A stretch of 64,000 bases of DNA from Gluconacetobacter diazotrophicus PA1 5 (GCF_000067045.1 NC_010125.1:832001-896000); one strand, 5' to 3'; positions 52,789 to 62,522 are shown, numbered from the stretch's first letter. Translations and numbers: made by a program. The notes: a model not told the origin generated them from the sequence alone.

Positions 52789-53739
52789 TCAGGGACGGAG
52801 ACGGGGGCCGATTTCCGGCAGCATGGCCACCAGTTCGCTCACCTCGCGCTTCGACAGGCCGCTGGCCTGAAGGTCGACCTCCTGCCCCGCCAGGACCGCG
52901 CGCAGCGCGCGCAGCGCTGGGCCGGACAGCAGGGCGGCTTCCTGCATGTAGTCGCGGAAGGCCTCGAAGGTGTGCGGCACCCAGCGTTCTACCAGGCCCA
53001 GGATCGCGTCGGCATAGGCACGGATCTCGTACTGGGCGTGCGCGTCCGCCCGCAGGCGCAGGAAATGCAGCAGGTTCCACAGATTGATCTGCCAGTAGAA
53101 CTGCGTCATCACGTTCACCGGCAGGGTCATGCGCGCCAGTTCGCGCGCCACCACCGGGCGGTCGGGGTCGATCACGTTCCCGGCCTCGTCCTGGTTCAGC
53201 ATTTCCAGATAATGGTCGTAGCACCGCCCCGCGTCCTCGCGCAGCAGGTCCAGCACGTGCTGCGCGGCCTCGGGGGGCAGGGTCTCGCCGCGCCCCTGCT
53301 TGTTGCTGGCGGACTGGCGGGCGATGTCCTCGGGGCGGGGGAAGTAGAATTCCTTCTCCAGCACCGAATAGCGCGCGGAATATTCGTTGATGCTGGCGGT
53401 GCGGTGGCGGAACCATTGCCGGGTCACGAAGATGGGCGCGCGGACATGGAACTTGGCCACCGCCAGCTCGAACGGGCTGGTATGCCGGTTGCGCATCAGG
53501 TAGCGGATCAGCCCCCGGTCGTCGGACGTGCTGCGCGTGCCCTTGCCGTAGGAGACACGGGCCCCCTGCACGATGGCGGCGTCCCCGCCCATGTAATCGA
53601 CCAGGCGCACGAATCCGGTCTCCAGCACCGGGACGGGCGCGTACAGCGCCTCCTCGGCCGCCGGCACGACCGTGCGGCGCGTCTCGGCCCAGGCGGCGCG
53701 GGCGGCGTCGATTTCCGATTTCTGGTCCGTTGAAAACAT
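52789..53739 (-). CDS. thyX: Flavin-dependent thymidylate synthase
   Basis: ThyX makes dTMP from dUMP with FAD and methylenetetrahydrofolate. The 316-residue protein carries the ThyX signature RHRTASINEYSARY (RHRx7S) near residue 100 and QFYWQINLWNLLHFLRLRAD plus YAQ-like ADAHAQYEIRAYA. The C-terminus (LSKREVSELVAM) is a helical extension. The start ATG 53739 is chosen because the upstream part of the open frame runs into the ssrA promoter region. The neighbouring MOSC gene converges on it. Confidence 0.95.
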   Translation of the reverse strand: MFSTDQKSEIDAARAAWAETRRTVVPAAEEALYAPVPVLETGFVRLVDYMGGDAAIVQGARVSYGKGTRSTSDDRGLIRYLMRNRHTSPFELAVAKFHVRAPIFVTRQWFRHRTASINEYSARYSVLEKEFYFPRPEDIARQSASNKQGRGETLPPEAAQHVLDLLREDAGRCYDHYLEMLNQDEAGNVIDPDRPVVARELARMTLPVNVMTQFYWQINLWNLLHFLRLRADAHAQYEIRAYADAILGLVERWVPHTFEAFRDYMQEAALLSGPALRALRAVLAGQEVDLQASGLSKREVSELVAMLPEIGPRLRP

Positions 53740-53853
53740 CGCTGCGTCCCCGCCTCTGTCGCTGTGCCGATCGGTGTATGCCAAGCGGCGCGCATAACAC
53801 GAAACGGCGGGGGCCGCGACCGCCGCGACGACCGCCGGGCCGGCGCGGGGTGC

Positions 53854-53882
53854 TTGCCAAAAGCGGCCGCTGACCCTATATC
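53854..53882 (+). promoter_or_regulatory. Promoter of ssrA
   Basis: TTGCCA (53854-53859) and TATATC (53877-53882) are separated by exactly 17 bases and are close to the sigma-70 consensus. The predicted start, about 53889, coincides with the 5' end expected for the tmRNA acceptor piece. Confidence 0.7.
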
Positions 53883-53888
53883 CCGTGA

Positions 53889-54190
53889 TGCCGGAGGGGC
53901 TTGCTCCTTGGCTATGGCGATAAACGGCACGTGGAATAAGTGTAGTGGACCCGGGGGCAGTACCCGGCGTCTCCACCAGACACTCCCCGCGACGCCCCTT
54001 CGGGGCAGGGGAGCATGGGGACGAAACAGGCTCGACACGCATGGTAAAGACCTGCCTTTTGCCCGGCATTGTACCGCCGTTATCGGGCTAACTCACAAGT
54101 GCCAACGATAACTCTGAGGTGCTCGCTGTCGCTGCATAAGTGACAAGCGCGGTTCGGGAGGGCACCGGGCAACAGAAGCCCTCCCACTCC
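53889..54190 (+). ncRNA. ssrA: Transfer-messenger RNA, circularly permuted two-piece form
   Basis: tmRNA rescues stalled ribosomes and tags the product for proteolysis. The acceptor piece comes first and ends at 53978 with the T-arm CCCGGGGGCAGTACCCGG and CGTCTCCACCA. An intervening loop (53979-54016) is cleaved out. The coding piece starts at 54017 with GGGGACG, which pairs with CGTCTCC of the acceptor in a 7-bp stem with G.U at the third pair, the alanine identity element. The tag frame is at 54101-54139 and reads ANDNSEVLAVAA followed by TAA. A pseudoknot-like hairpin GGGAGGG/CCCTCCC lies at 54156-54185. The permuted order is characteristic of Alphaproteobacteria. The ends are approximate. 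Confidence 0.93.
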
Positions 54191-54546
54191 GCGGCGGTTT
54201 CAAAAGCCCCGCTGCTGGCGATCCGACGCGCGTTTCCTGCGCTCCGATGCTCACGGCCGACAAGGCCGCTCCGCTTCGGTGCTCGAAAACACACGCCGGG
54301 CGCGGCCCTTAGGGCCGCTCTCGCTCGGCAGACCGGCTTTCAAGCCAGCCTGAGAAGAGTGATCGTCCCCGGCGCCCGAAGCTGGTAGCATGCCCGCTTC
54401 GTGAAGCTGGTCTGCTGGCACGCCTCTTGTTCGCCGGCACGGTTTGACGCATGGCTGGTGCTGTGGCACGGCGTGGCGCGATCCAGCAAGGCCACCAGGG
54501 TCCGGCTGCCCGACCGAGGGCGACCGGACGGTACGGAGAGACCCGC
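54191..54546. other. Region between ssrA and sspB
   Basis: No coding frame is convincing. GCGGCCC/GGGCCGC at 54302-54318 is a GC-rich palindrome that may end the tmRNA precursor, though no T tract follows. The stretch 54385-54540 should hold the sspB promoter and leader; its GAGAGAC segment lies shortly before the sspB ATG. Confidence 0.4.
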
Positions 54547-55092
54547 ATGTCCGACGATAACGACGAGGAAATCGGCTTCGACGCCGCGATTCCCGACAGC
54601 CTCCTTCCCTATGATTCGTGGATCGAGGACGCGTATCGCACGGTCATGCTGCGCGCCCTGGAACTGGTCGGGCGCGAGGGCCTGCCCGAGGGGCATCATT
54701 TCTACATCACCTATCTGACCAACTGGCCCGGGGTGGAACTGCCCGCCCGGCTGCGCGCCCAGTACCCGCACGAGATCACCATCGTGCTGCAGCATCAGTT
54801 CTGGGACCTGAAGGTGGACGAGGCCTCGCGGACCGTATCGGTCGGCCTGTCCTTCGGTGGCGTCGGATCGACCCTGGTCATCCCCATCGACGCCATCACC
54901 GCCTTCGCCGACCCGCATATCCGGCTCGCGCTGCGCTTCACCCCGCCCGAGCTTGCCTCCGAGGACGAGGAGCCGGACGGTGCCGAGGCGCCCGACGCGG
55001 CCCCGGCGGATACGGAAGCCCGGGCCGAAGAGTCGTCGTCACAAGTGGTCAGCCTTGCCGCCTTTCGGAAGAAGGGACCCAGCCAGGGCTGA
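54547..55092 (+). CDS. sspB: SspB-type adaptor for ClpXP (alphaproteobacterial form)
   Basis: SspB tethers ssrA-tagged proteins to ClpX for degradation. The 181-residue product has the alphaproteobacterial SspB core: [38 protein letters not shown] and [20 protein letters not shown], similar to Caulobacter SspB-alpha. After the domain (about residue 140) comes an acidic, flexible linker ([14 protein letters not shown]) ending in [12 protein letters not shown], which resembles the C-terminal ClpX-binding tail (VVSLxxFRK). It lies about 360 bases downstream of ssrA, putting tag and adaptor together. Confidence 0.93.
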   Translation: MSDDNDEEIGFDAAIPDSLLPYDSWIEDAYRTVMLRALELVGREGLPEGHHFYITYLTNWPGVELPARLRAQYPHEITIVLQHQFWDLKVDEASRTVSVGLSFGGVGSTLVIPIDAITAFADPHIRLALRFTPPELASEDEEPDGAEAPDAAPADTEARAEESSSQVVSLAAFRKKGPSQG

Positions 55093-55192
55093 ACCGCCCA
55101 CCATCCGGGGGCCCGGATGCGGCCGGGCACCCCGTGAACCGCCCCCACCCGGAAGCAATCCGGGGGAGACAGGCACAGGGAGAACGTCCGAA

Positions 55193-56857
55193 GTGAATGC
55201 GTCATCCACCCCCCCCAAACCACCCCTCAAGCCGTTCGTCTACGGCCCGCTCTTTCCGGGCCATGACGACGATACGCCCTGGAAGAAGCTGGAGATCGAG
55301 GGCGTGCACACCACCGTGTGCGACGGCCGCACCGTTCTGCATGTCAGGCCCGAGGCACTGAGCGAACTGGCCGCCCGGGGCTTCCACGACATCGCCCACC
55401 TGCTGCGTCCGGGGCACCTGGCGCAGCTGGCCAAGATCCTGAAGGACCCCGAGGCCTCGGACAATGACCGGTTCGTGGCGCTGGACCTGCTGAAGAACGC
55501 CTGCATCGCGGCGGGCGGCGTGCTGCCGATGTGCCAGGATACCGGCACCGCCATCGTCTACGGCAAGAAGGGCCAGCGCGTCTGGGTCGACGGGAACGAG
55601 GAGGAAGCGTTCTCGCGCGGGGTGTACGACACCTATACCCGCACCAGCCTGCGCTATTCGCAGATGGCGCCGCTGTCGATGTTCGAGGAAGTGAACACCG
55701 GCACCAACCTGCCGGTGCAGTTCCATATCTCGGCATCGCCCGGCGACTACCATTCCGAACAGATGGATTTGATGTTCGTCGCCAAGGGCGGCGGGTCGGC
55801 CAACAAGACCTTCCTGTTTCAGGAAACCCGCGCCCTGCTGTCCAGCAAGGAAGACCTGCTGAAATGGCTGGCCGTCAAGGTGCGCACGCTGGGCACCTCG
55901 GCCTGCCCGCCCTATCACCTGGCCGTGGTGATCGGCGGCATGTCGGCCGAACAGACCCTGGAAACGGTGAAGCTGGCCTCGACGCACTGGCTGGACACCC
56001 TGCCCACGCAGGGAAGCCCGCTGGGCCATGCCTTCCGCGACCTGGAGATGGAGCAGGAGGTCCTGAAGCTGACCCAGTCCCTGGGAATCGGCGCGCAGTT
56101 CGGCGGCAAGTATTTCTGCCATGACGTGCGCGTGGTGCGCCTGCCGCGCCACGGGGCGTCGCTGCCGGTGGGGATCGGCGTGTCCTGCTCGGCCGACCGG
56201 CAGATCAAGGCGCGCGTCACCGCCGACGGGTTCTTCCTGGAACAGCTCGAAACCGACCCCGCGCGCTTCCTGCCCGAGACGACGGACGAGCATCTGGGCG
56301 GCGAGGTGGTGCAGGTGGACCTGAACCAGCCGATGACCGAAATCCGCGCGCAATTGTCGCGTTATCCGGTCCGCACGCGCCTGTCGCTGACCGGCACCAT
56401 GGTCGTGGCGCGCGACATCGCCCACGCCAAGTTCCGCGAGCGGCTGGAACGCGGCGAGGGGCTGCCGCAATACCTGAAGGACCATCCCGTCTATTATGCC
56501 GGCCCGGCCAAGACGCCCGACGGGCTGCCGACCGGCTCGTTCGGTCCCACCACGGCCGGTCGCATGGACAGCTATGTCGCCATGCTGCAGGAAGCCGGCG
56601 GGTCGTTCGTCATGCTGGCCAAGGGCAACCGGTCCAAGGCGGTGCGCGACGCCTGCCATGAATATGGCGGCTTCTATCTCGGCTCGGTCGGCGGGCCCGC
56701 GGCCCGGCTGGCCAAGGACTGCATCCGCAAGGTCGAGGTCCTGGAATATCCGGAACTGGGCATGGAAGCGGTGTGGAAGATCGAGGTGGAGAATTTCCCC
56801 GCCTTCATCGTCATCGACGATAAGGGTAATGATTTCTACGAAGGCCTGACGGGCTGA
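55193..56857 (+). CDS. fumA: Fumarate hydratase, class I (iron-sulfur)
   Basis: A 554-residue 4Fe-4S fumarase; oxygen-sensitive as a class. It spans the N-terminal alpha domain and the C-terminal beta domain in one chain. Probable cluster Cys residues are in [25 protein letters not shown] and [12 protein letters not shown]. It also has [19 protein letters not shown] in the beta domain. The start is GTG 55193, preceded by GAGAACGTCC; a later ATG would cut the conserved N-terminal segment. It duplicates the reaction of the oxygen-stable FumC encoded at 35597. The VOC gene follows at 50 bp. Confidence 0.93.
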   Translation: MNASSTPPKPPLKPFVYGPLFPGHDDDTPWKKLEIEGVHTTVCDGRTVLHVRPEALSELAARGFHDIAHLLRPGHLAQLAKILKDPEASDNDRFVALDLLKNACIAAGGVLPMCQDTGTAIVYGKKGQRVWVDGNEEEAFSRGVYDTYTRTSLRYSQMAPLSMFEEVNTGTNLPVQFHISASPGDYHSEQMDLMFVAKGGGSANKTFLFQETRALLSSKEDLLKWLAVKVRTLGTSACPPYHLAVVIGGMSAEQTLETVKLASTHWLDTLPTQGSPLGHAFRDLEMEQEVLKLTQSLGIGAQFGGKYFCHDVRVVRLPRHGASLPVGIGVSCSADRQIKARVTADGFFLEQLETDPARFLPETTDEHLGGEVVQVDLNQPMTEIRAQLSRYPVRTRLSLTGTMVVARDIAHAKFRERLERGEGLPQYLKDHPVYYAGPAKTPDGLPTGSFGPTTAGRMDSYVAMLQEAGGSFVMLAKGNRSKAVRDACHEYGGFYLGSVGGPAARLAKDCIRKVEVLEYPELGMEAVWKIEVENFPAFIVIDDKGNDFYEGLTG

Positions 56858-56907
56858 GGCGGGGCGATTCGCCCCGTCACCCCTGGGTCAAGGGAGACCT
56901 CCGTTCC

Positions 56908-57300
56908 ATGCGCTTTACCGTCGATCGGCTGGACCATGTCGTCATCACCGTCCGTGACCTGGAGGTCTCGGCGTCCTGGTACCAGCGGGTGTTGGGCATG
57001 GAGCGCGAGGAATATGGCCGCAACAACCGTACGGCGCTGAAGTTCGGCGGCCAGAAGATCAACCTCCGTCCCCATGGGGCGGAGGGCTGGTCCACCGCGA
57101 CCGACGCGCTGCCCGGCACCAACGACCTGTGCTTCATCACCGCCGTGGCCAGCGACGACGTAGTGGAACATCTGCAGGGATGCGGCGTGACGGTGACCGA
57201 GGGCCCGGTCGCCCGGCTGGGCGCGCTGGGCCCCGTGACCTCGGTCTATTGCGAGGACCCGGACGGCAATCTGGTCGAGATCGCCTCCTACCAGGGATAG
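56908..57300 (+). CDS. VOC-family (glyoxalase/bleomycin resistance fold) protein
   Basis: A 130-residue vicinal oxygen chelate-fold protein. LDHVVITVRDLEVSASWYQRV at the start carries a metal-binding His, and SVYCEDPDGNLVEIASY at the end carries the second set of ligand residues including Glu. It may be a dioxygenase, a glyoxalase or a fosfomycin-resistance relative; substrate unknown. It lies between fumA and an aquaporin-type gene with short spacing, so it may be in the same transcript. Confidence 0.86.
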   Translation: MRFTVDRLDHVVITVRDLEVSASWYQRVLGMEREEYGRNNRTALKFGGQKINLRPHGAEGWSTATDALPGTNDLCFITAVASDDVVEHLQGCGVTVTEGPVARLGALGPVTSVYCEDPDGNLVEIASYQG

Positions 57301-57303
57301 CGC

Positions 57304-58206
57304 ATGCCCGATGTCAGTCCGATCGCGCCGGCGGTTGACGACCCGACGCGGTATCCTCACCCCAACGACCGTCCGCTGGCGGGCGAACCCCATCCCGACC
57401 GGCTGGTGCATCCGCGGCTCTATGCCTGCGAATGCGCGGGCACCGTGCTGCTGATGGTGTTCGGCGTGGCCACCAACGTGCTGCTGGGGGCGGCCGGCAG
57501 CCCGCTGGGGCGGGTGCTGGCGGATTATCCGGCCCTGCAGGTCGCGCTGCAGGGGCTGTTCTTCGGCATGGGCGGGTCAATCGCGGCGCTGTCGCCGTTC
57601 GGCCGGGTCAGCGGCGGGCATGTCAGCCCGTCGGTCTCGCTGGCCTTCACGCTGGTCGGGCGGCTGGCCTGGCGGGACATGCTGGGCTATATGGCGGCGC
57701 AGATGGTGGGCGCGGTGCTGGGCACCGGGCTGGTGGCGCTGGGCGGCCTGGCCTGGCCGCGCTTCGGGGCGTGGTCGCACGCCACCCATTTCGCCGCGAC
57801 CGTGCCCTACGACCTGGTGCCGCTGTGGTGGGCCTTCACCGGCGAGGCCTGTGCCACCGCCCTGCTGATCACCGCGCTGCTCTATACCGGCGGCCACGCC
57901 AGCCTGCGCTGGGCCACGCCGCTGCTGGCCGGGCCGCTGTTCTTCATGCTGAACCCGTTCGAGGCCTGGCTGTCGGGTGACAGCACCAACCTGGCGCGCA
58001 GCCTGGGCCCGGCGCTGTTTTCCGACCAGTGGCGGGGGTTCTGGATCTATGGCGTGGCCCCGTTCGCAGGCGTCGCCGCGACCGTGCTGATGATCCGCCT
58101 GCAGGTCTTTGGCGAGGTCCACCTGCACGAAGCGCGGCTGGCGCATTTCGGCCACCACGGCCGGGCGCCGTTTTTGCTGCCCTGGCGGAGGCGGCGTTCG
58201 TCTTAG
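57304..58206 (+). CDS. Aquaporin-family (MIP) channel with altered NPA boxes
   Basis: A 300-residue inner-membrane channel protein with about six hydrophobic helices. CECAGTVLLMVFGVATN begins the first helix. The first NPA loop (about residue 101) reads SGGHVSPSVS, where Asn-Pro-Ala is Ser-Pro-Ser, and the second (about residue 224) reads GDSTNLARS, where it is Asn-Leu-Ala. The N-terminal about 35 residues are polar and the C-terminus is Arg/His-rich. The altered boxes suggest changed selectivity or loss of water transport. It starts 3 bases after the VOC gene. Confidence 0.85.
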   Translation: MPDVSPIAPAVDDPTRYPHPNDRPLAGEPHPDRLVHPRLYACECAGTVLLMVFGVATNVLLGAAGSPLGRVLADYPALQVALQGLFFGMGGSIAALSPFGRVSGGHVSPSVSLAFTLVGRLAWRDMLGYMAAQMVGAVLGTGLVALGGLAWPRFGAWSHATHFAATVPYDLVPLWWAFTGEACATALLITALLYTGGHASLRWATPLLAGPLFFMLNPFEAWLSGDSTNLARSLGPALFSDQWRGFWIYGVAPFAGVAATVLMIRLQVFGEVHLHEARLAHFGHHGRAPFLLPWRRRRSS

Positions 58207-58234
58207 GACGCGGGTGCGGGTCAAGGCCGCGCTG

Positions 58235-59287
58235 TCAGGGGCGGGGAAGGTCCCTGTAGAACGATATTCCGCTGATGCGTTTTTTCTTGATTTCGTACAT
58301 GGCCTGATCGGCTTTTTTCATCAGGATGTTCTGGGTGTCGCCGTCGGAAGGGAAAAGGGAGATGCCGATGCTGCAGCCGACTGTCAGGGGCATGCTTTCA
58401 ATCTCGCTCGGCTGGCAGAGCAGGTCGCGCAGTTCCTGGGCGCAGGTCTGAAGACCTTCCATATTGTCATAGGGGCATAGCGCGACGAATTCGTCGCCGC
58501 CCAGCCTGGCGATGAAGATGTCGCGGTGGCGGAAATGGTTTCCCAGATTTTTTCCCATGGTACGGAGGACTTCATCACCGCAGAGATGGCCGTACTGATC
58601 GTTGATATCCTTGAAATTGTTCAGATCGACGATCAGGCATCCGATGGTCCGGTTCCGGTGTTTCGCGTTCTTCAGGATGTCGGGAAACTGCTCGTCGAGA
58701 CAGTTCCGGTTCGCCAGGCCAGTCAACCTGTCGGTGGTGGCCATGCTTTTCAGGTGGGACAGGACCTTTTTGGTTCCATAATAATCAAGAAAATACCCCA
58801 GAATGCTGGACCACAGCAAAACAAAAGACAATCCAAGCAAGACAACTCCAAGGATGTCGGTTGCGTTGTGAACATTCCTTGTCGGGCATCCATGAAGTGA
58901 GTGAATGGAGTTCTTGTTGATGATGTGGCTTAAAACGATCCCGAGGCCGAATACGAAACCGGCGATGTAGTTCGAATACGGAAATCTGCGATCTATTACT
59001 TTCAAGGAGAGGAAAACGCCCGCCATCACGATGGCGAAGGAAGCAAGGCAATGCACGATCGATACGGACATGTTTTCCGACCCGACGGTACGAAGCATGG
59101 CCGTGAAATGGATGGTCCAGAGGGTCGTTCCAAAGGGAATTGGCAACAACGCCTTCAATATTTTCCGGTGCCTTGTTTCCCCATTGTTCTGACGCAGAGC
59201 GCATGCCACCCCAAAGGACAGAAAAGATGCCAGGAGTGCCAGGACTTCGAGAACTATAAAGTCGGTCTGCGAAAAGACATGTTCCAT
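58235..59287 (-). CDS. MHYT-like membrane GGDEF diguanylate cyclase
   Basis: A 350-residue protein with an N-terminal membrane sensor of about seven hydrophobic segments. WTIHFTAMLRTVG near residue 57 resembles the MHYT motif (IHFTAM against MHYTGM) and SHIINKNSIHSLHG may be a second copy. The GGDEF domain starts near residue 190 (TTDRLTGLANRN), with DLNNFKDINDQYGH and intact RLGGDEFVAL, so cyclase activity is expected. The gene is noticeably lower in GC than its neighbours and uses more A/T-ending codons, which suggests a different origin. A hairpin lies in the 110-bp gap on the right. Confidence 0.88.
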   Translation of the reverse strand: MEHVFSQTDFIVLEVLALLASFLSFGVACALRQNNGETRHRKILKALLPIPFGTTLWTIHFTAMLRTVGSENMSVSIVHCLASFAIVMAGVFLSLKVIDRRFPYSNYIAGFVFGLGIVLSHIINKNSIHSLHGCPTRNVHNATDILGVVLLGLSFVLLWSSILGYFLDYYGTKKVLSHLKSMATTDRLTGLANRNCLDEQFPDILKNAKHRNRTIGCLIVDLNNFKDINDQYGHLCGDEVLRTMGKNLGNHFRHRDIFIARLGGDEFVALCPYDNMEGLQTCAQELRDLLCQPSEIESMPLTVGCSIGISLFPSDGDTQNILMKKADQAMYEIKKKRISGISFYRDLPRP

Positions 59288-59315
59288 GCGTCAGTTATTT
59301 CTTGCTCGACTTGAG

Positions 59316-59341
59316 GGCTCCGTTGTTTAGGATACGGAGCC
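59316..59341. terminator. Hairpin between the PEBP gene and the GGDEF gene
   Basis: GGCTCCGT (59316-59323) and ACGGAGCC (59334-59341) form an 8-bp stem in the gap. It may end transcription of the PEBP-like gene before the GGDEF promoter; there is no T tract. Confidence 0.45.
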
Positions 59342-59396
59342 AGCATGCAGCCATGCCACCAGTGGCTGTCCAAGAAGGTCGGGGTCGTATCCCGGC

Positions 59397-59888
59397 TTAC
59401 GCGTCCTTGCCGAATACCGCCGTCAGGCTGGCCGACCCCAGGGAATGGCTATGGAGGAAGAAGCCCACCATCGCCCCGGATGCGTCGGACGGCACGCTGA
59501 GCGATTCGGTGTCCAGCGCATGCACGGTGAAGATGTAGCGATGGGCGGGGCCGGGCGGGGGCGCGGCGCCGCCATAGCTGTTGCCGCCGAAATCGGTGCG
59601 GGTCATGAACGCGCCCGCCGGCAGGTCGGCATCGCCCGACCCGGCCCCGGCGGGCAGGCTGGTGACGGTGGCGGGAATATTGACCACCACCCAGTGCCAC
59701 CAGCCCGATCCGGTCGGGGCGTCGGGATCATACAGCGTGATGGCGAAGCTGCGCGTGCCCTCGGGCGCGCCGCTCCAGGCCAGGGGCGGCGACACGTTGC
59801 CGCCGCGATAGCCCATGCCGTCGAAGACCTGCGCATCCGGCAGGCGGCCGCCCTCGGTGAAGGCGCGGCTGGTCAATGTGAATGTCAT
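59397..59888 (-). CDS. YbhB/PEBP-family protein
   Basis: A 163-residue phosphatidylethanolamine-binding-protein-like protein. The family motifs are GNVSPPLAWSGAPEGTRSFA, DPDAPTGSGWWHWVVVNIP (DPDxP and GxxHWxxxNIP) and GPAHRYIFTVHAL. Roles of bacterial YbhB proteins are poorly known; some may bind small ligands. There is no signal peptide. A small gene lies upstream on the same strand at 30 bp. Confidence 0.93.
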   Translation of the reverse strand: MTFTLTSRAFTEGGRLPDAQVFDGMGYRGGNVSPPLAWSGAPEGTRSFAITLYDPDAPTGSGWWHWVVVNIPATVTSLPAGAGSGDADLPAGAFMTRTDFGGNSYGGAAPPPGPAHRYIFTVHALDTESLSVPSDASGAMVGFFLHSHSLGSASLTAVFGKDA

Positions 59889-59918
59889 GGGGTCGTGTCC
59901 ATCCTGTTTTCAGGCTTT

Positions 59919-60140
59919 CTACCAGTTCTTGCTGACCAGCCAGAACTCCTCGGACGTCAGGGTCACGACGCCGCCGCCGGCGGGGGATTCGGCGGCTGCC
60001 TCGGACAGGGCGGCGATGCGCTGGACCATCAGCGTCTTGCGCATGTGGGCCTCGGACGTTTCGGGATTGGCCTCCAGCACGCTCAGCGCGACCTTGCAGG
60101 CCCGGGCGACGCGTGCGGCGTCGAGTGCGGCATAGGACAT
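59919..60140 (-). CDS. Small hypothetical protein (73 aa)
   Basis: A soluble helical protein, ARVARACKVALSVLEANPET then HMRKTLMVQRIAALSEAAAE, ending LTSEEFWLVSKNW. The sequence has no membrane segment. Its stop is followed by the start of the PEBP-type gene on the same strand after 30 bp, and the queA gene is divergent. No family recognised; the clear codon bias supports coding. Confidence 0.65.
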   Translation of the reverse strand: MSYAALDAARVARACKVALSVLEANPETSEAHMRKTLMVQRIAALSEAAAESPAGGGVVTLTSEEFWLVSKNW

Positions 60141-60294
60141 CTGTTTCGCTCCGTTCCATGATCGGGGCCACGGGGCCCTTATCGGGTTTGCTCCATTTTG
60201 ACGGGTGGCGCGGCACCTGTCCAACGGGGCCTGTCCGGCGGGGCCGCGTGAGATGCTGGCCACGCGGCCCGGGATTCCGTAAACGGGGCATCCG

Positions 60295-61362
60295 ATGACC
60301 GACCTTGCCTCCGATTTCGATTTCGACCTGCCGCCCGCGCTGATCGCCGAGCATCCGGCGCGGCCGCGCGATTCCGCGCGGCTGCTGGACATTCCGGCCG
60401 CCGGCCCGTTCCATGACCGCATCGTGCGCGACCTGCCGTCGCTGCTGCGGCCCGGCGACCTGCTGGTGGCCAACGATACGGCGGTCATCCCGGCGCAACT
60501 GGACGCCCGCCGGGGCGAGGCACGGATCGGCATCACGCTGGACCGCATCCTGCCGGACGGGACATGGCATGCGCTGGCCCGCAACGCCCGCAGGCTGCGG
60601 GCCGGCGACGTGCTGACCTTTCCGGGCACGCCCAATACCGCCGCCGTCATCTCGCGCGATGACGAGGGCGGGGTGGTCCTGCGCTTCGATACCGAGGGTG
60701 CGGCCTTCGACGCCTTCCTGCAGGCGGCGGGCGTCCTGGCGCTGCCGCCCTATATCGCACGGCCCTTCGGCCCGACCGAACAGGACCGCGTCGATTACGC
60801 CACCATCTTCTCGGCCCATCGCGGCGCGGTGGCGGCCCCTACGGCGGGGCTGCATTTCACGCCGGACCTGCTGGCGGCGCTGGACGCGGCGGGGGTGGGG
60901 CGGTGTACCCTCACCCTGCATGTCGGGGCCGGGACGTTCCTGCCCGTGCGGGGGGACAGCATCGCCGCCCACCGCATGCATGCCGAACGCGGCGTGATCA
61001 CGGCCGAGACCGCCGATGCGATCAACGCGGCGCGCCGGGCGGGCGGGCGCATCGTCGCGGTCGGCACGACGTCGCTGCGCCTGCTGGAAAGCGCCGCCGA
61101 TCCGGACGGCACGATCCGCCCCTTCGACGGCGACACCGCGATCTTCATCCGCCCGGGCTACCGCTTCCGGGCGGTGGACGTGCTGATGACCAATTTCCAT
61201 CTGCCGCGCTCGACCCTGTTCATGCTGGTCTGCGCGTTTGCCGGATATGACAGGATGCGTGACGCCTACGCCCATGCCGTCGCCGACGGCTACCGGTTCT
61301 ATTCCTACGGCGATGCCTGCCTGCTGCATCGCGCGCCGGTCGCCGGGGAGCAGGGACTATGA
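60295..61362 (+). CDS. queA: S-adenosylmethionine:tRNA ribosyltransferase-isomerase
   Basis: QueA transfers and isomerises the ribosyl part of SAM onto 7-aminomethyl-7-deazaguanine in tRNA to give epoxyqueuosine. The 355-residue protein has [20 protein letters not shown] at the start, [49 protein letters not shown], and [20 protein letters not shown] near the end. The stop overlaps the tgt ATG by 4 bases. Confidence 0.96.
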   Translation: MTDLASDFDFDLPPALIAEHPARPRDSARLLDIPAAGPFHDRIVRDLPSLLRPGDLLVANDTAVIPAQLDARRGEARIGITLDRILPDGTWHALARNARRLRAGDVLTFPGTPNTAAVISRDDEGGVVLRFDTEGAAFDAFLQAAGVLALPPYIARPFGPTEQDRVDYATIFSAHRGAVAAPTAGLHFTPDLLAALDAAGVGRCTLTLHVGAGTFLPVRGDSIAAHRMHAERGVITAETADAINAARRAGGRIVAVGTTSLRLLESAADPDGTIRPFDGDTAIFIRPGYRFRAVDVLMTNFHLPRSTLFMLVCAFAGYDRMRDAYAHAVADGYRFYSYGDACLLHRAPVAGEQGL

Positions 61363-62522
61363 GCACCGCATTCCGCTGGGTGGAACAGGCCCGGGTGGGC
61401 CGGGCGCGGGCGGGGCACCTGCATACCGCACACGGCGTGGTCCCCACCCCCACCTTCATGCCCGTGGGCACCGTGGGCACCGTCAAGGCGATGACGATGG
61501 ATTCCGTGCGCTCCACGGGGGCGGGCATCGTGCTGGGCAACACCTATCACCTGATGCTGCGTCCGGGGGCGGAGAAGGTCCGCGCCCTGGGCGGCCTGCA
61601 CCGCTTCATGGATTGGCCGGGGCCGATCCTGACCGATTCCGGCGGGTTCCAGGTCATGTCGCTGGGCGCGTTGCGCAAGCTGGACCAGGACGGGGTGACG
61701 TTCAATTCGCACATCGACGGGTCCAAGCACCGGCTGACGCCCGAACGATCGACCGACATCCAGCATGCGCTGGATGCCACCATCACCATGTGCTTCGACG
61801 AATGCCCGGCCCTGCCGGCACCGCCCGAGACGATCGCGCAATCCATGCGGCTGTCCATGCGCTGGGCCGCCCGCTGCCGCGAAGCCTTCGTGCCGCGCGC
61901 GGGCTATGCCCAATACGGCATCATCCAGGGCGGGACCGAACCCGAATTGCGGGCCGAGAGCGTGCGCGCCCTGACCGGGATCGGCTTCGAAGGCTACGCC
62001 ATCGGCGGCTTGGCGGTGGGCGAGGGGCAGGAGCTGATGTACGCGACGCTGGATGCGACCGTGCCGCTGATCCCGCACGACAGCCCGCGCTACCTGATGG
62101 GGGTCGGCACGCCGGACGACCTGCTGGGGGCGGTCGAACGCGGGGTGGATATGTTCGACTGCGTCATGCCCACCCGGGCGGGACGCACCGCCCGCGCCTA
62201 TACCGAACGCGGCACGCTGAACCTGCGCAACGCCCGCCATGCCGACGATACCCGTCCGCTTTCGCCCCATTGCGACTGCTTGGCCTGCACGCGGCACAGC
62301 CGGGCCTATCTGCACCACCTGTTCCGTGCGAACGAAATCCTGGGTCCGATGCTGCTGACCTGGCACAATCTGGCCTATTACCAGCGGCTGATGCGCGGCA
62401 TGCGCGGCGCGATCGTCGCGGGCACGCTGGGTGCCCACGCCGCCGGATTGCGCGCCGAATGGGCCATGGAAGACTGGACGCCCGACGAGATGCCGCCCCC
62501 CGACCTTCCCCCGGTCCCGTGA
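61359..62522 (+). CDS. tgt: Queuine/preQ1 tRNA-ribosyltransferase
   Basis: Tgt exchanges guanine-34 of tRNA(Asp, Asn, His, Tyr) with preQ1. The 387-residue product has [55 protein letters not shown], and [19 protein letters not shown]; zinc ligands are in [11 protein letters not shown] and the downstream His. The gene overlaps queA by 4 bases at the front and queG by one base at the end, giving one translationally coupled operon. Confidence 0.97.
   Translation: MSTAFRWVEQARVGRARAGHLHTAHGVVPTPTFMPVGTVGTVKAMTMDSVRSTGAGIVLGNTYHLMLRPGAEKVRALGGLHRFMDWPGPILTDSGGFQVMSLGALRKLDQDGVTFNSHIDGSKHRLTPERSTDIQHALDATITMCFDECPALPAPPETIAQSMRLSMRWAARCREAFVPRAGYAQYGIIQGGTEPELRAESVRALTGIGFEGYAIGGLAVGEGQELMYATLDATVPLIPHDSPRYLMGVGTPDDLLGAVERGVDMFDCVMPTRAGRTARAYTERGTLNLRNARHADDTRPLSPHCDCLACTRHSRAYLHHLFRANEILGPMLLTWHNLAYYQRLMRGMRGAIVAGTLGAHAAGLRAEWAMEDWTPDEMPPPDLPPVP

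Noticed and set aside
54140-54470. Protein-coding frames downstream of ssrA
   Set aside because: Short frames overlap tmRNA structure or lack codon bias and ribosome sites.
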